DNA of 26,320 nt from Hypsibius dujardini. Lineage: Eukaryota; Tardigrada; Eutardigrada; Parachela; Hypsibiidae. The position numbers were made by a program, and so were the translations under genes. Position 1 is the stretch's first letter; every line of letters begins with the position of its first letter. The notes beneath the pieces are model-generated. The model ran no database searches, was not told the DNA's origin, and saw only the letters and a program-made list of their open reading frames with translations. Positions 18,610 through 26,320 of the stretch are shown here, piece by piece. The stretch covers positions 1 to 26,320 of the forward strand of contig LRSR01004665.1 of assembly GCA_001579985.1 (NCBI GenBank), written 5' to 3'.

Positions 18610-18770
18610 AACCATTGATTGATTGATTTGCTGCGCTGTTTGCCTGCTTGATTGACTGATTGAATTTTTGCGCTGTTCGTTTGCTTGATTGACTGATTGA
18701 ATTTTTGCGCTGTTCGTTTGCTTGATTGGCTGATCGCTTGATTTGTTGATTGAACAATTGTTGAATTTAT
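18610..18770. repeat. GATTGATT-rich tract with 50-bp direct repeats
   Basis: Units of GCTTGATTGACTGATTGAATTTTTGCGCTGTTCGTTT-type sequence occur about three times, embedded in TGATTGATT repeats. Confidence 0.75.
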
Positions 18771-18824
18771 CAAATTTATTTTTCGCAACAAAATATTTTA
18801 CCTATATAAAATGGCTTGGATAAA

Positions 18825-18980
18825 ATGGTTTTAGTTGCCGTTGCTGCTTCATTTTCAGCGGTTTTCCCTATGGCTGGCATCACTGAAAGTGAAACGGAAT
18901 TGAGTTTTATTCGGATTCCTTTGGGAACTTTCCGAAAAGGCTTTCAGCCATCAAGCAATCAAGCACTCCGACCAACCTAA
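18825..18980 (+). CDS. Third small signal-peptide ORF
   Basis: A TATATAAA at 18804-18811 precedes ATG at 18825 and 51 codons to TAA. The first 17 residues (MVLVAVAASFSAVFPMA) look like a signal peptide; the rest is a short charged tail (ITESETELSFIRIPLGTF and so on). It lies in the same cluster as the two other secreted ORFs but has no sequence similarity to them that I can see and no recognised counterpart in the left block. An internal TTTTCAG (about 18852-18858) could instead be a splice acceptor. Confidence 0.35.
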   Translation: MVLVAVAASFSAVFPMAGITESETELSFIRIPLGTFRKGFQPSSNQALRPT

Positions 18981-19067
18981 CAGAATTGTCGACTAATCAA
19001 AATCAAAAGAGAAACTCAGATCAACGTAACCGACTTGTCGACAAATCAAAATAAAGAGAAACTCAGC
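18970..19067. repeat. About 48-bp unit duplicated in tandem
   Basis: Two adjacent units share (A/C)C(A/G)ACTTGTCGAC-AATCAAAAT and AGAGAAACTCAG. Confidence 0.8.
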
Positions 19068-19600
19068 GTTGGCAAAGAAGATGGTTATTTTTTGGTAGTT
19101 TTCCTGACACTTTTGAGTCAATTCTTGCCGATCAAAAATTCATTGTTGGCTGTGAAGAAATAAAAAAGAATAATCATTCGCGTAGCCGTAAGGCTTGACC
19201 GACCAATCCGAGCAACTTTATAGTGAGGGATGAACAATGTATGATGGAATCAAACTGGCTGGAACTTTGGCAGCCAAGCATCGGCGTTTTATTTAAATAG
19301 AATTCTGACTTTTATTTAAATATTATTTTTATTTAAAAGAAGCTCTTTTGTTTTAAATATATTTAAAGTATATTTTATTTAAATAAAAAAAATCTTATTT
19401 AAACAAGACTAATCGCGGCCAAACATTAAAACTGAAACCTTTTTGAAACGCAAAAATAAATGACGCCAACACAAGTGAGAATTCAGCCGAAAATTCCCGA
19501 ATTTATTATTTCCACGGGAAGGTGCGAGTAAGTTTGTAGTAGAGAAACGTGGAAATAAATGCAAAATGTTTTGAGTTGGGAAAATATTTTCCATCACAAC
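19068..19600. other. AT-rich spacer with TTTATTTAAATA cluster
   Basis: No gene. From 19287 to 19400 it is built of TTTATTTAAATA/TTTAAATATA motifs, locally self-complementary and over 85 percent A+T by eye. Confidence 0.6.
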
Positions 19601-19601
19601 A

Positions 19602-19712
19602 TACGTGGTCAAAACTATGCGCTAACCATTTCAAGCACTTTAACTGGGAACTGTGTACAACAGCCTTGCGTCGAACGAGTGTAATGGCTTAACTCGGTTA
19701 GCGCGTGTATCG
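19602..19712. mobile_element. Decayed relative of the 118-bp palindromic MITE
   Basis: The left part (ACGTGGTCAAAACTATGCGCTAACC) and right part (TAATGGCTTAACTCGGTTAGCGC) match the two ends of the element at 24737, with a diverged middle and end. Confidence 0.65.
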
Positions 19713-19794
19713 GGAATTTTGCGCTCTACGGCACACCACACGCACATACAGTGAAAGTCCTGAATGACGTCATAGTGTCGTTTCTACTTTATTG

Positions 19795-20045
19795 TCTCAA
19801 ATAGAGCCCTGCGCGGTTAGAAAAAATTGAACCGCAGCCCGCACCGCGACTTATTTCTAAACCGCGGCCCGCACCGCACCGCAGGCAACCCTTAAAACCG
19901 CACCGCCGCAGCCCGCGGGCTGGCACCCTCAAACCGCAAACCGCACCGCTAATTTTAGAACCTAATAAAATATACGTATACAAATACGTAAACAATACGT
20001 AAATACGTACATATTTACGTACATACGTATACGTCATGTACGTAC
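19795..20045. repeat. ACCGCAGCCCGC-rich segment followed by TACGTA repeats
   Basis: GAGCCCTGCGCGGTT opens about 140 bases of AACCGCACCGC/GCCCGC repeats, then 75 bases of TACGTA-type palindromic repeats. The TAGAGCCCTGCGCGG start resembles hAT-type ends, but I find no matching right end. Absent from the left block, so inserted after the duplication or lost there. Confidence 0.5.
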
Positions 20046-20068
20046 TGTCAATGTAGCCCGTTGTCCAG

Positions 20069-20428
20069 GGATTTGCTGCTGTTTGCATCAGCGAGGATAG
20101 AATCAAGCAGCAGCGGATGACTGAAGATCGGCGTCTCAGTGAAGACCGACAACTGCAGGATTCGACGGAAAAAGCGGTAGAAGAAGCGAGGAAGGAGGCA
20201 GAAAAAACGGCGAGGAAGGCGGCGGAAAAAGCGGCGGAGGAGGCGAGGAAAGAGGCGGAGGAGTCGAGGAAGGCGACGGAGGAGGCGAGGAAGGCGGCGG
20301 AAGATACGAAAAAGGCTGTCACCCGAATCTTGGAAGATCGTACGATTCAGGACCGCCGTGCTCACGAGGATGCAGTCCGCGCTCAAATGGTTGTGCGGCT
20401 CGAATTTAACGCCGGAGTCCAGGCTTGA
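20069..20428 (+). CDS. Coiled-coil exon, intact copy
   Basis: From the GTCCAG acceptor the frame reads GFAAVCISEDRIKQQRMTED and continues for 119 residues to TGA at 20426-20428. Residues 17-30 contain two x-EDR units (MTEDRRLSEDRQLQ), followed by about 60 residues of E-E-A-R-K-E-A/K-A-A-E-K heptad-like repeats predicted to form a long charged helix, and a tail (ILEDRTIQDRRAHEDAVRAQ) ending NAGVQA. It is either the last exon of a longer gene or, from the ATG at 20117, a 103-aa protein. The broken left copy at 16636 confirms conservation of the acceptor and frame. Low-complexity helix, no family assigned. Confidence 0.5.
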   Translation, partial: GFAAVCISEDRIKQQRMTEDRRLSEDRQLQDSTEKAVEEARKEAEKTARKAAEKAAEEARKEAEESRKATEEARKAAEDTKKAVTRILEDRTIQDRRAHEDAVRAQMVVRLEFNAGVQA

Positions 20429-20749
20429 TTGATTGTTTTAAGTTATGTATATCGTGCTTGTTTTTGGGCACCAACGAATACTTGATTGTTGATTGTATTA
20501 TGTTGCTGCGTTTCCTGAAAACTCAATGAGTCAGTTGATTGAGTCAGTTGATTGAGTGCTTTTCTTCTTTTTTGTTCGCTTGTTTTGTTTTTATTTTGTC
20601 TGCTCCTCTCGTACGTTTTCCGTTGGGCGGCCACAACACATGTATTCACTCAATCTTTTTACATCTTAATGGGATCTGCTTTTTGTTCAACGAAGTCGTA
20701 GAGAATCGTGAGATGTATCAATTAAACTGAGCTGCAAATTGAATTGGCG
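20429..20749. other. Spacer between coiled-coil exon and synthase gene
   Basis: Homologous to 16990-17300. No gene seen; contains GATTGAGTCAGTTGATTGAGTCAG short repeats and T-rich tracts. Confidence 0.6.
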
Positions 20750-20965
20750 CGTGAAGACTGAAGCTGCTTTACGACCGCTGATTGATGCATTTCGAGCATC
20801 GATTGATTGATTGATTGATGAGTCGTGAAGACTGAAGCTGCTTTACGACCGCTGATGCATTTCGAGCATCGATTGATTGATTGATTGATGAGTCGTGAAG
20901 ACTGATGCTGCTTTACGACCGCTGATTGATGCATTTTGAGCATTGATTGATTGATTGATGAGTCG
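20750..20965. repeat. Three tandem copies of a 68-73 bp unit
   Basis: Units read GTGAAGACTGAAGCTGCTTT, ACGACCGCTGATTGATGC, ATTTCGAGCATC and a GATTGATT run ending in ATGAGTC. They lie in the synthase upstream region and are absent in the left block. Confidence 0.88.
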
Positions 20966-21140
20966 AGGGTATTTTCCGCATAATAAAATATCTGCTCCTC
21001 CACTGGATTCTTCACTCCTCCTCCGAACCTTTCTGGCATCTCGTGCTTCCATGACAGAGACGTTTCCATCCCATGGAGCAGCACAACAGCAGACCTTCAC
21101 CCACCATCTCCACCATAGCGGAAATAGAGAAGACGCCATC

Positions 21141-23866
21141 ATGGCTGAATCGTCCACCGAACATCGTCCCCTACTTCAACGCGCCCCCGACGGCGCTCAC
21201 GGCCAGCAGACTTCGAGTCCGCCGAAGCCCACCCGACTGGATTATGAGAGTACGGTTGCGCGGGCGGAGGTGTACATATCGGTGGAGCCGGAAATGGAGC
21301 CTGATGACGCTTCCCTGACTGGGAATTTGACGAACTGCGATGGTGAGACTTTTTATAAATATCTTTTTTGAAATGCAGTCGGATGGCGAAAAGGGTTTGC
21401 TGCTCGAAAAAGTGAAAGCAGAAACGAGGCGGGCAGATGCTAAGAAATTGTAGGAAGGGCTTTTATTTTTTTGCCCAATCCGAACTAATCAATACAGCAA
21501 TCAAGCACAAAGTCAACTGATATTAGTTTTATCAGTTAAGCAGTCAACGAATGGCCTCCCATTCGGAAGGTTTTTATCTGACGATCTGCGAAGTGAAATT
21601 CTTTGTAGTTTTTCAGCGTCACTGGATGCCTCAACCGTACTAACGCGGATAATCAGGTTACATTGCAGGGGGGGGGGAGAGTTTTAGGTTTCTGTGAACT
21701 AACCAATACATCAATCAAGCATCGATAGGATTAACCAATACATCAATCAAGCATTGATAGGATTAACCAATACATCAATCAAGCAGTAACTAACCAATAC
21801 ATCAATCAAGCAGTAACTAACCAATACATCAATCAAGCAGTGATGGAACTGACCAATACATCAATCAAGCAGTGATGGTAGATGTGCTGTATTTTATGTT
21901 ATGGTTGGATCATCCGGCGAATGATCAACATCTTTGAAAAATTATTTGATGCGACTGTAGCGAGATAAAGTTTTACACCTTAAACAAACAGGTCGGTAGA
22001 TAGAAGGAAGATAATTATTTTTGATATGAGTCTGATTCATCAATCAATCAATCATTCAATTCTACTGACTAGCCGATATTTCTTTCTTTTCAGGAGCTCC
22101 TTCTGGCGACATCAGGAGCTCCCAATACCAGCCGGAGCGCCTGAAAACGGTGCTGGCTTTTGGCTTCATGTCATTCTGCATGTTTTGCACCACTTTAGCC
22201 CTGGCGATCGTACACGATCGCTTACCGGATACAGACCCTCTACCGGACGTGGTGTTTGATTGGGTTCCGCAGTATGATGTCGGCCTGACGATATCGGAAT
22301 ACCTACTGGTCTGCTCCGTTTGGATGTCAATTTTTCTCGTTATCTTTCATCGATACAGGTTGGTAATCATTGCATTATCTCGTACCGGAGATCTTTTGTA
22401 TAACCAGATTTTCATTTAAGCCAGCGTCGTTTTGCCTGGATGTCTATCTGGATGTCTGTCTGCTTGTCTGTCTGTCTTCCTGTTCTGTCTCTCTTTTCTG
22501 TTCTGTCTGTCTTCCTGCTCTGTCTTTTACTTTATTTGCTTGCCTAGATGCATGTTTGTCTGCTCTGTGTTTGTATGTATGTCTGTCTCTCCATTGGTCA
22601 GTTTGTCTATCGATCTGTCTGTCAATCTGTCTGTCTTTGTTCTTATCTATGTGGTGCTTGCTTGTTTATCTCACGGCTGGTCGTCTGTCTGCCTGCCTGT
22701 CTGCATGTATGACTGTGTTTCTGTCTGTTTGACTATGAGTTGGTCGGCCTATGTGTTTGTCTGTCTGCATGTCTGCATGTATATCTGTCTGTTTGTCTTT
22801 GCAACAGTCTTTTAGGCAGACTTTTTTTCACGTGCCTACAAGTCTTTCCTGTGGGCGGCGAATGTCCTTACTTTACTGTCTGTCTGTCTGCCTGTCTGTC
22901 TGTCTGTCAATCTTTCTGTCTGTTTGTCTGCCTTTGCTTCATTATTTTTTCTCATCAGGTGGATCATCTTCCGGCGACTGTTTATCATCATCGGGCTGCT
23001 CTACTTCGGACGGAGCATAACGATGCTGGTGACAGCAGTTCCTGTGGCAAATACTGATTATTATTGTTCGCCGAAGGTAAGAGCCATAACGACGAGGCGG
23101 AAGCGACCACCTCCTTGAAATCCGTTGCGCCTTTTCCGTTTCATTAAAATACCAAGAACTCAATTGGGTAGTACCCCATGCACTAATACTGTTTCGATGA
23201 TGTGATTATAGCTGAACCACACGTCGGCCTTGGCTATACTCGAAAGGATCGGCAAGCTAATTGGTGGGTTGGGACTGTCCTTCAATGGATTGCATACCTA
23301 CTGTGGAGATTACATTTATAGGTAGGCGGAACGTGGCTCGGCAGACAGACAGACAGGCAGACAGACAGACAGACAGACAGACAGATAAACAAACAGGCAT
23401 AGATATTCCTGTGCGTATGTAACGACTTGGATTCTGTTTAAGCGGACATACCTGTATGCTGGTGTTGTCGGCTCTCGTTATGACGGAATGTAAGTGTGTT
23501 GTTTATCATCATTGTCGTGGTAGTGAAATCTGAAATCTGGTTCGTTGTAGACGCGCCAAGGAAACTCATTCCGATTGTGGTCCTGTCCTACCTCTTTGCC
23601 GTCACGGGCATCGTCATGGTGTCGGTATCGCGCGGCCACTACACTGTTGATATAATCGTGGCGTATTACATCACCACTCGCATTTTTTGGATGTACCACT
23701 CCATGGTGGCTAACGCAAGTTTGAAGGTTAGTGAGTCGACATGTATGGCTTATAAGTGGAGCAACTGGGTTTGGCATTTCAAGATTGGGACGGGCGACAG
23801 ACAGCCAGACAGAAAGACAGACAGATAGACAGACAGACAAAGAGCCAGCCAGACAGTCAGATAGCC

Positions 23867-23900
<34 letters not shown>

Positions 23901-24147
23901 CCAGACAACCAGACAGACAGGCAGACAGACAAGATGTCTAGCATGTGTAGTTTGAGACTTCCCTTGTGGTGAACTTGCCTTTCTGCAGGAATTCGGACCT
24001 ACCAATTACTTCACCAACGTCTGCTGGTTCCGGCTGATGCGTTTCTGTGAAGCCAACGTCGCTGTCGGTAAACTTCCCAAACACTACACCTGGCCGCTGC
24101 CGTTTCCTCGCCGATGGCAGCAATCCCGCTGGGAATATCAGAACTGA
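21141..24147 (+). CDS. Sphingomyelin synthase family enzyme (SMS2-like length)
   Basis: Seven exons: 21141-21342, 22094-22358, 22959-23076, 23212-23321, 23443-23489, 23551-23726 and 23989-24147 (GT-AG, phases consistent throughout), 358 aa. The family transfers a phospho-headgroup from a phospholipid to ceramide in Golgi or plasma membrane; whether the product is sphingomyelin or ceramide phosphoethanolamine cannot be read from sequence. Visible: hydrophilic N-terminus without SAM domain; a DRLPDTDPLPD motif after the first membrane segment (D1); F-R-R-L-F-I and a R-S-I-T-M-L-V-T-x-x-P block (D2); CGDYIYSGHT (D3); and RGHYTVDIIVAYYITTR (D4). The predicted catalytic triad is H234, H277, D281, with the 43- and 4-residue spacings known for human SMS1. 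About six membrane helices. The start ATG has A at -3 and G at +4. Introns 2, 4 and 6 contain complementary tetranucleotide arrays. The frame is open upstream to 20955. Confidence 0.93.
21343..22093 (+). other. Synthase intron 1
   Basis: It contains a tandem array at about 21690-21880 of some seven units (AACCAATACATCAATCAAGCA with spacers of 5-12 bases) and a run of 10 G at 21668. Otherwise unremarkable. Confidence 0.8.
22435..22945. repeat. CTGT arrays in synthase intron 2
   Basis: Irregular CTGT/CTTG repeats at 22435-22800 and a second run at 22875-22935 just before the acceptor of exon 3, in the sense orientation of the gene. Confidence 0.88.
23340..23396. repeat. CAGA array in synthase intron 4
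   Basis: About 55 bases of GCAGACAGACAGACAG-type repeat begin within 20 bases of the exon 4 donor, complementary to the intron 2 arrays. Confidence 0.92.
23796..23936. repeat. CAGA array in synthase intron 6
   Basis: About 140 bases of GACA/GACAG with CCAGA variants, in the orientation complementary to intron 2. Confidence 0.92.
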
Positions 24148-24398
24148 CCCGGTAGCCTCGGGCTTATTACTTCTCTGCACCGAAAGTATTCCTGCCAAGT
24201 AACCCTCACTCTGGAGGAGGCGCAACTCACCCGCACTCATCTGAGGTTCCTGTTTTATCTGTGACAGAGATTCTCCGTCATTCAGTTCCTCGCACTCTTG
24301 ATTTACCCTCCTCCCGGGCAATAGATTCTCATTTTACCGTCCCTTATACTCGCATCCACTTTGCCTAAATCTGCCTTCAGCACATTCTTTCTCAACTG
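24148..24398. other. Synthase 3' flank
   Basis: No further gene seen. No obvious AATAAA, so the end of the transcript is not placed. Confidence 0.45.
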
Positions 24399-24605
24399 GT
24401 AGTGCGTGTGCATGTGCATGTGCATGTGCATGTGCGTGTGCGTGCGTTGTGTGGGCGTGTGTGCATGTGCGTGTGTGTGCATGTGCATGTGCGTTTGCGT
24501 GCGTGTGCGTGCGTGTGCGGGCGTGTGCGGGCGTTGTGCGGGCGTGTGTGCGTGTGCATGTGCATGTGCGTGCGTGTGCGTGTGCATGTGCATGTGCGTG
24601 TGGGC
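24399..24605. repeat. TG/CATG alternating purine-pyrimidine tract
   Basis: About 205 bases of TGTGCATGTGCGTG-type sequence with strict purine-pyrimidine alternation over long runs, a composition that can adopt Z-DNA. Open frames through it encode HAHAHT or CVCMCV repeats and are not genes. Confidence 0.92.
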
Positions 24606-24736
24606 GATACACTCTTCGCGGGTCCTTTTTTTGTGATATCTAATTCTTACTCGCATTGCCAGAATCTCCTTCTGCCATTTTTAATCGGTGTTTTTTTACC
24701 AGAGTTTCCATATAAGTTGCGGTTCTACAATGTTTA

Positions 24737-24854
24737 CACGTGGCCAAAACCTTGCGCTAACCGAGTTAAGCCATGCAACTCGTTCCATGCATGGCTTTAT
24801 GCCTAGTCCGAGTGAAATGGCTTAACTCGGTTAGCGCAAGGTTTTTGCCACGTG
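24737..24854. mobile_element. 118-bp palindromic MITE
   Basis: Ends CACGTGGC(C/A)AAAACCTTG and CGCTAACCGAGTTAAGCCAT are inverted over about 38 bases with one mismatch, leaving a loop of about 40 bases. TTTA occurs on both sides (24733-24736 and 24855-24858) and may be a target duplication. A diverged relative is at 19602-19712. Confidence 0.85.
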
Positions 24855-24858
24855 TTTA

Positions 24859-25205
24859 CTAATGTTTCATGTTCCCATTTTATCACGTAAATGAAAAATA
24901 CCTTTCCGAAAGTTATTGCTGTTTTGGTGTGGAGAGTTTTGTGCGCGGTAACTATCGCTCTGCAAATACTCCCCGTTAACACTCGCTCAAGCTGTATTAT
25001 GAGTAGTAAGGTCCCGCGACTATTGGACCCATCTTACTCCCATCTCACTGGTGCAGACTAAGCATTTAGCTTAATTGACATTTGATTTGTAGCACGGAAT
25101 GCAGCATGGTGCAAATGAAGTCTGGAAACTTATCGGTCGGGGTGAGAGAATGAGGCCTTCAGATGTCACTGGACGGATAGCCGGATTGCCGGAGAGACAC
25201 ATGTC
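24859..25205. other. Spacer without recognised content
   Basis: I see no gene or repeat here. Confidence 0.5.
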
Positions 25206-25208
25206 ATC

Positions 25209-25408
25209 AGAATAGGCGGACAGCTAGACGGTCAGACGGAGAGCCAGACGGTTAGACGGAGAGCCAGACGGTCAGACGGAGAGCCAGACGGTTAGACGGA
25301 GAGCCAGACGGTCAGACGGAGAGCCAGACGGTTCGACGGACAGCCAGACGGTTCGACGGACAGCCAGACGGTCAGACGGACAGCCAGACGGTCAGACGGA
25401 CAGACGCT
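25209..25408. repeat. 20-bp minisatellite
   Basis: About ten units of GAGCCAGACGGTCAGACGGA. In the left part GTCAGACGGA and GTTAGACGGA alternate, giving a 40-bp higher-order period; then two GTTCGACGGA units and final CAGCCAGACG units follow. Confidence 0.93.
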
Positions 25409-25420
25409 ATTATATTTGTA

Positions 25421-25564
25421 CTGTATTTTCGCTTTAGACAGGGACAGTCGTACTGGAGTGGAACGTGTGCACGGCTGTGTGCACCGTATACATAGCACAA
25501 GCCCGCGTGGCCGAATAAAAGTTCCACAACTCGTACGCTGTCCCTGTCTAACGCGAAAATACAG
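25421..25564. mobile_element. 144-bp MITE, TA-flanked (family 1, copy 2)
   Basis: Begins CTGTATTTTCGC and ends GCGAAAATACAG, flanked by TA at 25419-25420 and 25565-25566. Interior matches copy 1 at 6140 (for example GTGCACGGCTGTGTGCACCG), with scattered substitutions. Confidence 0.9.
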
Positions 25565-25566
25565 TA

Positions 25567-26228
25567 TTGTCCGACTGGCAATGATAATATATTCACTAGT
25601 CCAGGTATCCATCTCCCGATTAGTCCCTTTGGCCGCATCCGCCCGGTCTGTTCCGTCCGTCTGTTATGTCTTTCTGTTTGACCAGTACGCACCAGACCGA
25701 CACACCTTATCGCCGTGTTTGATTGTGCGGCGACCGGCCGACTGTGGAAAACTCTGTTACTGTAGAAAATTGAAACTTCTGCCATTAAGAAAAAAACATG
25801 AAAGGCTTTGAAAACAACGGGCGCTCCATACTAAAATTCAAACAGCAAACGACAAACGGTAAATTTCTTGAATGCTTGAGTGATAAGTTGATCAGTTAAC
25901 CTTATTACCTGCAAACCAGAGCAGGTAATGTGGTGCAAGCCAAATCAAAATTCAGAGCCGATGATACTTACTGTAATCAATCAATCAATCAATCGATTGC
26001 TCTCCTGTTCAATGATCCAATCTACAGTTTTCATTACTTTTGACTGAAATTTCAGGATTTGCAATAAATCACCAATATTCTAAAATAATCAGTCGAAATC
26101 ACCGAAAATCACTATCCAAAATTTCGGTGATTTAAAATCATCAAAAACTTTACGGGTACCCGATTGGTGATTAAATCATCACCAAAATCATCGCTAGAAC
26201 AGCATTGCCCACTGGGTACAGTGAAGTA
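25567..26228. other. Spacer at the right end
   Basis: No gene recognised. Holds a short AATCAATC run at 25976-25996 and locally repetitive ATCACCAAAATCA sequence at 26070-26190. Confidence 0.5.
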
Positions 26229-26320
26229 CCGTATTCCCCCGATCTCAAGGGACAGTTAAGCCCCACCCCCTCCAGTTATCGGTTAGCTGTTCAATCGGAT
26301 TCACTGTGTCGTGATTGGTT
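26229..26320. mobile_element. MITE, TA-flanked (family 2, copy 2), cut by window end
   Basis: Starts CCGTATTCCCCCGATCTCAA after TA (26227-26228) and matches the complement of the right part of the element at 10412-10691 with about two differences, so it lies in the opposite orientation. Confidence 0.92.

Noticed and set aside
24303-24656. ORFs of His-Ala-His-Thr and Cys-Val-Cys-Met repeats
   Set aside because: They are translations of the TG/CATG tract.
25290-25785. Minus-strand ORFs of 106 and 137 codons
   Set aside because: They run through the 20-bp minisatellite and the MITE at 25421.

Overview
The window is invertebrate metazoan nuclear DNA. Genes are split by GT-AG introns, recognisable products are animal-type (a Kazal-domain secreted protein, mitochondrial processing peptidase alpha, TMED2/p24-beta, a sphingomyelin-synthase-family enzyme), and introns and spacers are full of tetranucleotide arrays (GTCT/GACA and CAAT/GATT) and small inverted-repeat transposons. 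I cannot name the species. Nothing prokaryotic (operons, CRISPR) is present, and I saw no rRNA or tRNA gene.

Layout. 1-171: GACA array and a probable last exon of an upstream + strand gene. 817-1988 (-): four-exon secreted protein with two Kazal-like domains, reconstructed from sequence. 2462-5076 (-): complete five-exon MPP alpha subunit (532 aa). 5077-7010: shared upstream region, a wrecked TMED2 copy, two nested TA-flanked inverted-repeat elements, and a short secreted-protein ORF. 7291-9631: a 2.3 kb foldback element with two arms of CCGT/GGAC repeats and a 9-bp flanking direct repeat. 9700-10690: decayed coiled-coil-like sequence and a 280-bp MITE. 10705-11598: second copy of the MPP-alpha 5' end (decayed) and its upstream region. 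11599-13167 (+): intact four-exon TMED2. 13277-17432 and 17431-21310: two tandem copies of a block holding a short secreted-protein exon, a second signal-peptide ORF, a coiled-coil exon and the 5' exon of the sphingomyelin synthase gene. 21141-24147 (+): seven-exon sphingomyelin-synthase-like gene (358 aa). 24148-26320: TG-rich tract, MITEs and a 20-bp minisatellite, no gene seen.

Interpretation. The ancestral order appears to be MPP-alpha (-) / TMED2 (+) / small secreted genes / coiled-coil gene / sphingomyelin synthase (+). Two successive tandem duplications copied overlapping parts of this row. After the first, the two copies decayed reciprocally: MPP-alpha survives only in the left copy and TMED2 only in the right. 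After the second, the left coiled-coil exon and left synthase exon are broken and the right ones are intact. Because the copies are paralogous, several transposon insertions (a solo LTR, a 143-bp MITE) can be checked against their own empty sites within the window. The secreted ORFs resemble no family I recognise; they are the best candidate for something undescribed.
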